The notes under the pieces are model-generated. The model was not told where the DNA came from and did no database searches. It saw only the letters and a list, made by a program, of their open reading frames with translations. A stretch of 64,000 bases of DNA from Isoetes taiwanensis (lineage: Eukaryota; Streptophyta; Lycopodiopsida; Isoetales; Isoetaceae), in the NCBI GenBank assembly GCA_021234155.1, contig JAJEKV010000027.1, positions 62,001 through 126,000 on the forward strand, written 5' to 3'. Shown here in pieces: positions 42,331 to 53,239 of the stretch. Position 1 is the stretch's first letter. The number at the start of each line of letters is the position of its first letter. A program made the translations under genes and the position numbers.

Positions 42331-44632
42331 CGATTGTTACAATCCATTCAACACCAAGGTCTGCAAATAAAGGAAATGGGATCAAGCTACACCCATTGGC
42401 TACGGCATCTCTTTTTGAAATGTATGTGCACAACATTTGAATATCTGTATAGTGTGTATACATGTTAACGAATTTGACCAGATTAAATGTTAGGCCAGAC
42501 GTTGACCATAGTTTAGGCAACCATAGACATTGAAGACCATAAAAACTGGTCTAAAACTTCCCAATGTCTTCATGCTGCCCCGGCCAAAAAGAATTATGTT
42601 ATGTAATGTAATGAAAAGAATTTTATCTAAAGAAACTCTAGGCCTAGAAATATGCTAATATAACAGGTTAATGAAGTGCCATGGCATGCTTTTGATACTC
42701 CAACTAATATCCTGTAATGATATTTTCTGGCATGCTTTTGAAACTCCAACAAATACAATTGAAAAGTATGCAATTGTATCAGCCCCGCATAATAGAAATG
42801 ATAGAAATAAAATAAGAATGCAAAATACTAAGAAATGCATAATATAACCTTCATTTTGAGAACCTGAAATATACACCAGATATTGATTACATTGCCACTA
42901 TATACCTCATTGAAATAAAGCTGCGCATCATGCGTGGACCTGCCAAATACATGGACAACCACAAACGTCTATTGGAGTCTATTTGAGGACCATTAGGAGA
43001 GCCACAAACATTAGGACCTGGGGGGATAATGGCTATTACGAAATATGCCATTATTGTAAAAATTCCAGTATCATCATCCAGTGCCATTGTCCTGCCAAAG
43101 AATGTTGAATCATTTTAAGATTCTACAGATGGGCATATGATCACAAAAAAATTTATTAAGAGACTTAAGATTACAAACTGTTCTTACAGGGCTTCCAGCA
43201 AGACCATAAGATATAAACTGCTCTTTTCAGAATGCTATTTTTCTGGTAGTCCAGAGGTATGTAGTGCATCCTGGTGGCCATGTGTAAGGCATTCTTCTGC
43301 AACATCTAGCTGAAGCACGTTTTACATAAGATGTGCAGCCAGTTAACCATCTTCCAAGCTATGCAAGCCAAAGAAACCAGATTGCAAAGATCTGTCCTTC
43401 CAGATCTTTAAGAATTCAAAATCTGGCCACAAAAATGCCAATTCCCTTGCCTTCTTAGAAGGAAGAATTAGCATCTCATCTCTATTTATGGGTAACCATC
43501 CAAAGATCTCGATTAGACCTTTTTTGCAAAGATTGCCAATACACTGACCTACTTAATTAATCATATACAATAGGAATGATTTCATAATGAAAAAGTTCAG
43601 AAACATTGCAGCAATTTTGCTATAATTTCCACATCCCCAGACCGATTTAGCAATTCAAAATCACAATCCATGAAGCTTTTGTGAGGAAGCTTCTTGTTCC
43701 ATCAAGCACACAATCTAATACAGTATGTTTGTTAATGAACTCTCTGATCCATATAACAAAAATCTATCAATATTACACAATCAAGTTGATATTATCATCT
43801 TTCAAATGATCAAGTGTCATAGAGCCAACAAAGAAATAATATAGATGCCTCATCAATCTTGAGAAATAAAATATTTTACCGGACCCTAAGATGCCATAGA
43901 AACAATCATAAAGTGCTTCACGGCCGCAGCAAGTAGAGAAAATCTTGAAAATCCAAAAGTCATCTAAAGTCCGGGAACCAAAATAAGGCGTAAACAGAGG
44001 AATAATAATAGCTTAGAACCGCTTTATCTAATGGCATGAAGTGGTCACGCCCCGCTCAAACTTTCTTGTGTAATGTAGAATAAATTAAAAATTGAGAAGA
44101 TTAATTGCAAGGGCAAGGCCCGATTCTTATACATATATTTTATGTTCTTCTACTCGGGATAAAGCTCCAAGAACCAATTGTAAGGAACCGGATTTATGAG
44201 CAAGAAATTGAATTCTTCATGCCATTCTTAATCAAGGTCGGCTTTGCTCCAAGTGGCAATCTTTCAAGAAGTTTATAGCCCCAACATGTTGTGGTAATAA
44301 TTTGTTAACATATACATAAGATCCATGCCCTAAAACTTACCAATGTCTTGTGATATCCTCAAACACTTGATAAGGCCCACCGCAGGGATGAATGTCTCGG
44401 TACCTAGAACTAAAATATATGAAAAAAATATATTCAAGGTCGAATCGGGTGCTCCTATTCTTAGAAGTAGATGAGCATGTAACACATCCAAATAAGCAAA
44501 GTAAGATAATCTATCATACCGTAATAGTCCGATGTGTCTTGCACATGCCGGATGTCCCTTTGAACGTAAATAGATATTTGTAAAATGAGCCCAAAGATGG
44601 CAAGTCGGGCAACCCGCAATGGCGCTCCCTAG
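42331..44632. other. Possible decayed exons, nothing identified
   Basis: Minus-strand frames at 42242-42520 (VEWIVTIDEAFTMYVFGPH) and 42887-43087 (PPGPNVCGSPNGPQIDSNRR) look protein-like, but I cannot assign them. The rest is AT-rich up to the gypsy target duplication CCTAG (44628-44632). Confidence 0.3.
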
Positions 44633-46172
44633 TGTGACGCTCCAAACAAGATACCCCCCCGATCGCACATTGTAATCGCCACGCCACGCCGCACACGCCA
44701 CCCGATTGACGGTAACGCCAACGATAGCCGTAAGTAGCCCTAGGGGCAACTTGCTAGAGTGTTCATATATTATTAATGTGCACATGTGCACATTAATGAG
44801 GGCACACCTTCCATGTTGGCATATTTTTGCCACCTAGCCACTAAAGGCAAGTGGGGCCTTCCAATTATCCCACATGCCAAATTGGGTAATTGGAAACCCT
44901 AGCCTAAACCCCATGTCTATTTAGGGTAGGAAAACCCTAGCTTGCTAGTTTTTCGTCCTTAGGGTTTAGAGCTCGGGCTTTGGCTGCCCCTGTGAGCCAA
45001 AACCGCCCTCCCAGACGCTGCCTAGTTTAATTGGCGCCATCGGGCTTCCTTGACCAGCAAAACAGATGGTTGAACTCGCATCGAGGAGCCACTCAAGGAT
45101 CAGATTTGGTCAATTTAATAGCTTAAACCGCCTTCTAGTCATAGAATCAAGAGGTTTTAGACTATTAAATTGCCCATAGTAGTTATCTAGATCTTAGATC
45201 GACACCAACTAAAGAACCTAACTCTATGATTGATCTAGTTCTTTAGTTCTTCCGCGATATATTTTGGATGATGTATTTCGTGAACTCCTTGTATTGGGAA
45301 GGGGGTAGAGGCCCTAAAGCTTGTAGTTGATGCTCCTAGAGTAGCCTCTCTAGCACACCGTAGTTTCTACCCTGTGGTACAAGAGCCACACCGGGCCAGG
45401 GGTGAAGGGGCCGACCGCTAAAAAGGAGGTTCATGTCCCCGACTCTTGAACCATCCCCCTGGTGTGTAAAGCCTACCCGGGATCATTGTGACTAGGTCTA
45501 ATGGCTTACCACCGAAAAGTGCGGGTAAGGCATGGGCTCGACACCGCGAAGTGGTGTACACTTTCCGGGTTCAATAATACCTGCGCAAAGGCCCTCTAGT
45601 CACCTTGAGTTAGCATGCGATCTCCCGAGGGAGTGATCCCTACCGCCCCATCTGGAACCCGGGAGGATGAGACCCAGTGAATAGCCCCTTCGGCTATGCA
45701 TCCGGGCGGCTACGTCCCAACACTTTTCACCTACTACGCAAAGTGTGCATGGAGGGGCGGATGGAGTGGACAACCCTATGCCATGTTCTTATGCCAGCCA
45801 AATCCATTGCCATGAATTCGGCTCCGAATGAACTCGGAGACCCAAGCCGCCGTCATCCTTTGAGTCTCGAAGCCTGGGTAGGATCCCCTATGTGATGTGC
45901 CGATCTTTGTCTATGCAGATATGAGGGGACCATCCTTCGAGATGGTCACAGGATGTTGATGTATGTGCTAACACATGTATGTTTACGCCCGCAGCCTAGG
46001 TAGGCCCCGAGGGAGACGGGGTAGAATGACACCTTCACTCTCCCCATCGGTGACTCGTTAGCACGGGGCAAAGCGGATATGTGGAGGGCCCTCAGACGCA
46101 TGGAGCTGGTGTGGGGAAGAACTCGCTTGTATACCTGCGAGTGCAATCGATAATAAAGTAGGGGACGCCACA
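44633..46172 (+). repeat. Gypsy 5' LTR
   Basis: 1540 bases. Carries a perfect 26-base palindrome at 44772-44797 (half-site ATTAATGTGCACA), also in the other LTR. Long stretches are identical to the 3' LTR; differences cluster in short C/G-rich patches and are mostly indels. Confidence 0.93.
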
Positions 46173-46174
46173 GC

Positions 46175-46187
46175 TGGTATCGAGCAA
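46175..46187 (+). other. Gypsy primer binding site (tRNA-iMet)
   Basis: TGGTATCGAGCAA, two bases after the LTR, matches the plant initiator-Met PBS TGGTATCAGAGC with one A missing. Confidence 0.8.
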
Positions 46188-46370
46188 TGTTCTTGGAGAC
46201 CAAGAGCAAAGCACCGACCATGTTCCCAAAGAGTACTAACTTGATAGGATCCTCAAGCCCCAAAAGTGGGAAAAAATTTTTCTCACCTTTGTAGTTATGC
46301 TAAGCTAGTAACAATTAAGTGAATTGGAATTTAACAAGATTAAAAAAGAACGAGCCAAAATTTTCCAGTG

Positions 46371-46626
46371 AGGTGGTCTCCATTTCGCGCCGCGAAAAAC
46401 TAACTTTTTGTTTTGAAGCGAGGCTAAAGCTATGAGACATCGAGCCAAGAACACCAAAAACATGATGAATTTGAGATAAATAATGTGGTAAGGCTAATTC
46501 TAAGGTAGGAATTAGTTAGAATAGCATGTTTTAATTACCTAAAACCCTAGAATGTATGATTCACGATACCGCTACCGGTCGAAAACTAAACATTAGTATT
46601 GGAACGAGGCGCAAGTCGTGGGAGAC
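46371..46626 (+). repeat. Inverted-repeat motif, copies 1 and 2
   Basis: Two diverged copies, at about 46375-46436 and 46555-46626, of a motif whose best copy is at 48411. Both share the centre (CGAAAAACTAAC / CGAAAACTAAAC) and the right arm (GAAGCGAGGC / GAACGAGGCGCAAG ... GGAGAC). They lie about 105-360 bases upstream of the TATA box of the H3-like ORF. Confidence 0.7.
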
Positions 46627-46730
46627 CAATGGGTAGAAAAAGTCTGAAATAAGTATAAGTTTTAGATAAATTGGTGCCTTAGCATGTTAAACAGAAAGCA
46701 ACTTGAGTTTTGACCTAAAATTCCCCAAGC

Positions 46731-46739
46731 TATAAATAG
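46731..46739 (+). promoter_or_regulatory. TATA box upstream of the H3-like ORF
   Basis: TATAAATAG, 110 bases before the ATG at 46841. A transcript starting about 30 bases downstream would have a leader of roughly 75 bases. The same nonamer stands at a similar distance before the second ORF. Confidence 0.6.
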
Positions 46740-46840
46740 ATATAGAACCCTCATTTTTTTTCGCCCAAGCCCTAGAAATCCGGGCTCTCCCAATTTAGGC
46801 GATCTTTCTCGGCTTTTATCCCATTGACGATCCGTAAAAC

Positions 46841-48076
46841 ATGGCCCGAACCAAACAGGATCGCCTTAAAGCGCCGCCGCCAGCGAAACCACCACCCGAC
46901 CAGACGAGATCATTCGAAGATGCTTCGGAGAGGCTCGCAGGGGGTCGCTCGCCCTGGACGAAGAGCAAGACACCTCCGATTTGATCGATGTCTTCAACCG
47001 CCAGTGGAGGGAGGACGAGGCCACATCTCCAAACTCCATGGACGACGGCAGACGAGGGAGGTGTATGAGGAGATAGAGAGGGAGATCCGGCAGCTAGGAA
47101 CAAGCGTACTATCTGGGACGCGACCCACGGAAATCCTCGAAAGCGTGATGAGCAAGTGACCGGTCCGGGAGCCACCGAGGTAGCGCAATCTTTAGAAGAT
47201 TCATCGAAGTACGAAAATGGCAGAAGAGAAGGGAAGACAAAAAGAGGAAAAGGGAGGAAGAGGAACAAAAGGCGCAGAAGAAAAGAAGAAAAAGAAAGGG
47301 AAGTTCGTGGTCGCATAAGGAGAACGGTTGGACCGCCCACGAGGAAGAGGCCAAACCCAAATATTATCATTAAGGAGCGGCAACTGACGAACCCCCAAAC
47401 CCTTCCGACGACTCTTCCGATGAAGACTTCAACCCTAACGGGCCGCAGGTGGAAGCCTTCCAAGCACCCAGCGACGAAGCAGAAGTACCGAGCAGCCGGC
47501 ACCGAAGCAACCCCACCAAGACCAAGTGTAAGCCCCCAAATACCCGCATGGGATAGAAAGAAGAACCACTTACCGCCCCGAAGCCCACGCCACCGCACGT
47601 GGTGAAGATTTATGAGAGGAAGATGAGAGAGCACGAGGCCTACATGAAGAAATGGGAGGCCTATAACAAATATTATGAGGAAAACAGGGTTAAGTTCATC
47701 GAGGGAGGGCGACCAACGGCAAAGAAACCCTAAGGCCGCCACCACCGAAGCCCCAAGGTTCCCAAGCCGCCACCCGTGAAGAAAGCGGATAGGAAGGAGG
47801 TGGAGAGAAGAGCGTTAAGGGAGATTAGACACTTCCAAATAGCAGCTCGGTCTCCTAATCCCAGGTGGCCCCTTCTCGGTTTGGTGCGTGAAGTTATGCA
47901 GGCCTATAGAACAGACTTTAGAGTCACGCATTTAGGCGCAATGCAAGAGGCGGTTGAGGCAAAGATAGTGCAACATTTTGAAGATTCAACAGCCGCACTA
48001 TCCACGCTTTAAGCGGGTAACCTTAATGCGACAAGACATGAGTCTTGCGACCCGCATTAAGGGAGAACGCCCTTAG
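46841..48076 (+). CDS. Histone H3-like protein encoded by the retrotransposon (frameshifted)
   Basis: The ATG at 46841 opens with MARTKQ, the H3 N-terminus including the Lys4 position. A tail of about 300 residues follows, spread over shifted frames: EVYEEIEREIRQLG near 47060, a basic stretch (KKRRKRKG) near 47280, an acidic stretch (SDDSSDEDF) near 47404, and coiled-coil-like KIYERKMREHEAYMKKW near 47605. From 47776 the H3 fold is complete: alpha-N ALREIRHFQ, alpha-1 LLGLVREVMQAY, loop 1 RTDFR, alpha-2 AMQEAVEAKIVQHFED. After one extra base near 48000 come loop 2 KRVTLM and alpha-3 RQDMSLATRIKGERP, then TAG at 48074-48076, the same end point as H3. Loop 1 is two residues shorter than H3; EIRHFQ and VTLMR recall plant CENH3. 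Several frameshifts interrupt it as sequenced. It is separate from gag and has its own TATA box. Confidence 0.88.
48021..48062 (+). other. Stem-loop over the end of the H3-like ORF
   Basis: CCTTAATGCG (48021-48030) pairs perfectly with CGCATTAAGG (48053-48062). Inside, CAAGAC (48032-48037) pairs with GTCTTG (48042-48047) around a 4-base loop. It overlaps the codons of loop 2 and alpha-3. An AT-rich stretch with TTGTAAATAATT and TTTTGTAATAT follows at 48084-48113, as in a plant 3' end. Confidence 0.6.
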
Positions 48077-48214
48077 AAACTTTTGTTGTAAATAATTAAA
48101 AATTTTGTAATATAGAGCAATTTTGTCTACTTTGATGACATAAACTTGAGTAATTAGAGCAAATTAATAAGTTTTAGCTTTTATTTCAAAGAAATAGGAC
48201 ATTTGGGGAGCCGA

Positions 48215-48477
48215 GAGACATGATGTTCACATTTCGCGCCGTCGCAAAACAAAAGTTAGGATTGAAGCGAGGCGAAGTCGAGACCTCCAAACTTGACCAA
48301 AACAGCTCAAATTGACCAAATAAGGGTCGATTCTGCCTAATTTGGTGAGCCCATCACCCTTACACCATTAGTTTACCCAAATTGACACCTTTAATCGAAA
48401 TGGGACTGATGTCTCACAGCTCGCGCCTCGTCGCAAAACAAAAAGTTAGGATTGAAGCGAGGCGCAAGCTGTGAGAC
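48215..48477 (+). repeat. Inverted-repeat motif, copies 3 and 4
   Basis: Copy 4 is the clearest: left arm GTCTCACAGCTCGCGCCTCG (48411-48430) and right arm CGAGGCGCAAGCTGTGAGAC (48458-48477) pair at 19 of 20 positions around a 27-base loop. Copy 3 (about 48223-48275) shares the loop (GTCGCAAAACAAAAGTTAGG) and the GAAGCGAGGCG arm but has a weaker stem. Both lie upstream of the second TATA box. Confidence 0.85.
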
Positions 48478-48665
48478 CTCTTACCAATTCTTCACCAGGA
48501 CTTGTCAAAGTCACCTTCAACCTACTGCATAGCATCTTTTAGGTAACCTAGCCTTGTTCAAGCATCTCCTATAGTCCTCAAACTCCTATTTTGACCTCAG
48601 ATAAGTTAGAATTACCCAATCCTAGGAAATTTCCAAGTCATCCAAAATTAGGGTTTCCCCTTTTC

Positions 48666-48674
48666 TATAAATAG
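48666..48674 (+). promoter_or_regulatory. TATA box upstream of the second accessory ORF
   Basis: TATAAATAG, 128 bases before the ATG at 48794, the same nonamer as at 46731. Together with the upstream hairpin pair it repeats the layout in front of the H3-like ORF. Confidence 0.55.
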
Positions 48675-48793
48675 ACCCGCCACTTCTCACATAGCACCCC
48701 TCGCAAATCTGCTCCCCCCGCCCTTCTAGCCGATTTCCTAACTCCCCGAGGCGCTCTTGCAACCATTTGTTACCTTCTTCTCGCAATTAATCA

Positions 48794-50325
48794 ATGGCAA
48801 CTTCGATTTCCAGATGGTACAGCCCAGGGCCAGCCATGCCGCCAGTCGACGCGTCGACCAAATCTTCCAGATTTTCAGGAAGGAGGTAGACGCCCAAGCA
48901 ACCTTGCACGCGACCCCCAGCCTTATAGTAGAGTCTTGATCGAGTTCCAAGCTAGGGTAGAACCAGCTAGTGCAACTCCTCCTTGTATAGGATATTTTGT
49001 TCCTAGATACCCCTCGTAGTAAAGATTAGACGATGTCCCTAACATCGCCAAATACCTCACAAACAAAGCGCACCGCGACACCCGGTAGCCAATGGTCCTA
49101 ACCACCAATGTGACCAAGTACTTCTTTTCAACACCGCCCGCAATCTTTCTCACCCACCGCGGTTTGTCGAACATTGTGGGGAAACCTCTATTCCCCCATG
49201 GACGGGATCCATTAGCCGAAGCAGAACAAATAAACGGCCCTCACACGCATGAACAGGAGCAGAAGGGAAGGAAGAAGACTCGATGAACAGGAACTGAGGA
49301 GGAGGAAGATTTATGTTGAGCTCGACCCGGCCAGGGAGCAAATGACAAGCGTAATGGAGTGGCAAGACTTCGAAGAAGCCTACAGACTTTCGTCGTCGCC
49401 ACCCACTGGTTAGGCATCACAAGCCCGCTCCCATTATCGCCGGTGAGGAGTTTCTACCCCGAAGCGACATTCAAAACCTCCCGAGTACGGTGGAAAGGGA
49501 GTAAGCCCACTGGCAGTTGCCGCACCAACTCCGAAGAACGGACTTGACGACTTCATCGTCCCAGGAGAGTCCCACTTTCCCTCCAAGTAAGGGAAGCCGA
49601 CACTTATTTACACGGAGAGTTTACCTCCGACATCCAGCCTACAAAGAACATCGAAAGTGATCATGGAGGCACAAGCTGAGAACAAGCTACCGACGGAGGA
49701 AGAGTTCCTTGCTCTCCAGAACAGATGGGGATCGCTATGCGACTCAAACATCCTAACGGCAAGCTCGTCCCATGAGAACCTCCCCGATAGGACAGCGACC
49801 ACCCCGTGAGGGCTTCAAAGAACGATCCAAGGACTACGTGGAGCTCACCACTGTGGAGGTTGATGATTTCGAAGCGCATACGAGCCGGATACCGAGTGGT
49901 TTAGGACCCATCTCGCAACGACAAAAGTCATTACGCTATTACCCGCCATTGCCGATGGATGGAAGAATAGCGGTTATCCACCGCAAGTTCACCCCCGTGA
50001 GGCGAGGAAGGAGTATCGCTGTCGATTGCACTCGATTCGCCGGCATGCACGGCTACCCCTTAACACCGAGTATGCAATCCCGGTGAAAAGAGCGGTAGCA
50101 CTCGACGCCTTCGACTTCGCCATACCTTACAAGCGGCAGGCAGACTGTCCGCTGACGCTGTTCTTACACCTCCCAATCGCAGAATAGAAGATTTAGCAAG
50201 AGCATTACAGGTGGATCTCCAAACAATGTCATAGGAACTTGGGCCATTCAGTGGGAACAGCCCAAGTGAAAAAGTTCTTGGAGGATAATCCATCTTACCG
50301 GCATCAACAGAAGTGATTAGCAGTA
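48794..50325 (+). pseudogene. Second accessory ORF of the gypsy element, unrecognised
   Basis: No frame is open throughout, but coding-like pieces follow one another: RRVDQIFQIFRKEVDAQATL near 48850, NVTKYFFSTPPAIFLTHRGL near 49107, EAENKLPTEEEFLALQNRWG near 49672, TTKVITLLPAIADGWKNSG near 49918, and RAVALDAFDFAIPYKRQADC near 50092. The region ends before an AT-rich stretch (50335-50400) that may be a 3' end, and before a splice-acceptor-like TGTATGCAG preceding gag. No histone, zinc-finger or enzyme motif is recognised. Frame changes are as frequent as in the neighbouring pol genes, so it was probably one protein. Confidence 0.5.
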
Positions 50326-50494
50326 GTTGCAAGTTCTTGTATTAGTGTAATATAAAATATAAATATAACATTCTCTTGCACTATAAATGTTTTGTTGATA
50401 CATTTTGTGTCCCCTCAACCATGCCAACAAACATAAATAATGCAAGAAAGCAAGGAAAACTAACCATGTAGATATGAACCACTTGTGTATGCAG

Positions 50495-51800
50495 GCTAGA
50501 GGCCTGAGCGCCAGAGAATCCATTAACCGCGGAACTTACAGGGGAACGAGAGTCCACGCCTGTGCCACGCCTCCGCAAGGAACCCGCTTGAAGAGTTTGG
50601 ACAAATGACCTTAAGAAGAAATATCGCAAATGAGGACGCACTCTCAACGTATAAAGGCCTTGCTAGCCGCACGCGGTGAGCAGGTTCGGGGTAACGCCAA
50701 CGCCGCAAGCATCACGGAGAACGTGTAGAGACAGAAAGAGGAGCAAGAGAGGAAGGTCCCCGCTTGGACTCCTCCCCTAAGCTCGATTCGCACTCGGGTC
50801 CCGAGAAGAAGAAGAGCGTAACCAAGTCCGAAAGCGCATTTAAAGGCGAGGAACCACCCCGGAGGGACGACAAAGGGACACAAGAACCTCCTCGACTACC
50901 GTAAGAAAGTAGACTCCTGATTGGGAAATGTTTGAAGGCCAGAAGCTCGAAAGCAATTCTCAGCGAACGGGTCGTCGCATGGAAGCGCAGGCTTGGCTTG
51001 ACGAGATGAGCCAATCACGGCAATGCCTATGGTATGAAGGATAAGGATAAAGGCAGGGTGGCAACAAATAACCAAGGAGCAAAGACGCATTTGGTGGAAG
51101 GGCTATGCCAAGGCTCATGGCTTAAGCAGGATGCTTGCGTTCAAGAAGTTTGCTAAAAGCCTTCCAAGCCATTACGCCCAAGAGAGCACAAGTCCAAGAT
51201 GATGCAAAATTCTACAGTTGCAAAGAAGGCAACAAGTCGCGAGAAATACACATGAGGGAATTTATGAGGCTAAGGTCGTGATGTGCCAAAAGTTAGGTGA
51301 GAAGCATGCAAGTGGAAAGCTACATTGAAGGTCCGAATGAGGAGATCCGGCAGTTTGTAAGGGCAATAAACCCTAGAACGGCAGATCGGGCGAGTCCAAG
51401 GCAATAAGCTTGCAAGGGACAGGGACCCCGTGAATAGCGGGCGCGAGGCAACAAGATTACCAAGATAAAGGCAAGGCAAAGAAAGCGCTTTAGCCCGAAA
51501 CGGCAAACCGGGACCAGCTAGAGCCCCATATAGTGGCAATCAAGGGAAACAAAGAGAAGAAGCGGTGTCCTTCAAAGACAAACAGAAGGGTCAAACTACT
51601 CCAAAGCAAGCAGGTCGATCCTTTCTGCAGCCATGCCCAAGGAAAAGAGACAGAGTGCATAGAAAAGCTTTGCTTCCGTGTTTCCAGCAAAGCCATAGAC
51701 GACAAAAACCCCATATGTCATGAGTGCAAAGCCAGCGCGAAGTTGGGAGATTGGGACACTCTGTCCGGACGACGACTGACAGGCCCGCGACTACATTCAG
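50495..51800 (+). pseudogene. Gypsy gag region, degenerate
   Basis: Begins after a possible acceptor (TGTATGCAG, 50493). Readable pieces are IKALLAARGEQVRGNANAAS near 50652, MEAQAWLDEMSQ near 50979, and a retrotransposon-gag block ending NEEIRQFVRAINPRTADRAS near 51331-51390. No clear CCHC knuckle is left; a C-x2-C (ICHECK) near 51714 may be a remnant. Many frameshifts. Confidence 0.7.
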
Positions 51801-51865
51801 GGTGAGTGTCATATCTTTGCCGCAATAGATACGAGCAAAGCGAGAGCCAAGATAAAGTAATTTCC

Positions 51866-52175
51866 ACAAGGAAAGGCCAAGGCCAAGTCATTTATAGTCC
51901 CAATAGATTCGAAGTAGCCATAACTTTGCATCTCCCGCATGGTTCAAATGTTGAAGTTGAAACCATTAAAGTCAAAGCCAAGGCCCGTTGTCTTAGCAAG
52001 TGGAGCAAGAAGGCGCGCATCTACAGTAAAAGAATCAACTTTGACATCGACTTTTTGGGGATTAAGATCCGTGATGGGGGCGAGGTAATGAGCATCGGCA
52101 AATATGACTTGATAATAGGTATGGAGTACCTTGGACCAGCAGGGGCCATTATTGATTGTGGAAGCGGAAGGTGAC
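51866..52175 (+). pseudogene. Gypsy aspartic protease region
   Basis: A 122-codon frame (51806-52174) whose C-terminal half reads GEVMSIGKYDLIIGMEYLGP then AIIDCGSG, matching the second half of gypsy retropepsins (GKYDVILGM-type). The DSG active-site strand is not readable in any frame. Confidence 0.75.
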
Positions 52176-52555
52176 CTTCCCAACACCCGACGGCAAGATC
52201 ATTGAGATAACAAAAAGAAGTTGTCCCCATCATGCGCAGTATGTCTTCTAAACGGCTGCTCAAGTGCATCAAGAGTGAGCGGTAGCATACATCTTCAAGC
52301 TTGAGATTAGTGAGCCGAATTGGAAGGAAGCAAAGAAGACAAGATGCTCGCCAAGTTGCCGAGGCAAATAGCTAAGTTGATCACGGGAGTTCCACGATCT
52401 CTTTCCGATGAGATCAAGCAGCCCCTCCTTATAGGGGAGTCGAGTGCGAGATAGCACTTTCAACCGAACACAAACCGACAAGCAAGGCTCCATATAGAAT
52501 GACAACGCCAGAGTTGTCCGGAGCTAAAGAAGCAGGGCCGCTTTCGACCTAGGTT

Positions 52556-53200
52556 TCATTAGACCTAGTGTCTCGCCGCTTGGAGGCGCCCATTCTTTTT
52601 TGTCAAGAAGAAGGATGGATCTTTGAGAATGTGCATAGACTATAGACAGTTGAATAAGCACACCATTAAGAACAAGTATGCGCTTCCAAGATCGGACGAC
52701 TTAATGGATCAGCTTCAAGGAGCAAAGATCTTCTCCAAAAATCGACTTTAAGGTCAGGTTATCATCGATCACGGATAAAGGAGGAGGATATCCACAAGAC
52801 GCCTTCGTGACGCTGTATGGGCATTATGAGTTCACGCGATGCCTTTAAACATCAAATGCCCCCTTAACGTTCATGAGGCTCATGAACCGATATCTTCGAG
52901 GAGTTCCCGGACACCTTTGTGATTGTTTTCTTTGATGACATTTTGGTGTATAGCGATCCCTTGAAGAGCACGCGGCAACACTTGGAGAAGGGTGCTAGAG
53001 AAGTTGAGGAGGCACCGCCAAATCAAGTTGTCGGCGCCACCGCAAACGTAGAAGGTGGAATACCCCTTGGTCATGTGATCTCGGCGCAGTATCTCGACCC
53101 TTCCCGCCAAGATTGAAGCAGCTGATTCAAAGGGCGGTCGTACCAAGAATGTGCACGAGGTCGGTTTTCTGGCCTAGCAGGGTACTACAGAAGTTCGGGT
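52556..53200 (+). pseudogene. Gypsy reverse transcriptase region
   Basis: [20 protein letters not shown] near 52598-52660, then [20 protein letters not shown] near 52675-52735 in the same frame. After frame changes the catalytic box FFDDILVYS comes near 52929-52955, followed by a damaged palm/thumb (VEGGIPLGHVISA). Several one- or two-base indels and missing codons relative to typical gypsy RT. Confidence 0.88.
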
Positions 53201-53239
53201 GGAAGAACTTTTGCTAAGATAGCAGCCCCGCTAACGCAC

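Noticed and set aside
46841-46858. MARTKQ as a chance match
   Set aside because: Alone it could be chance, but the same unit ends in a full H3 fold with correct helix spacing and C-terminus, so chance is unlikely.
46816-47745. 309-codon minus-strand ORF inside the gypsy element
   Set aside because: It is antisense to the H3-like ORF, whose sense frames carry recognisable H3 motifs; the minus frame stays open because of GC-rich codon bias and matches nothing.
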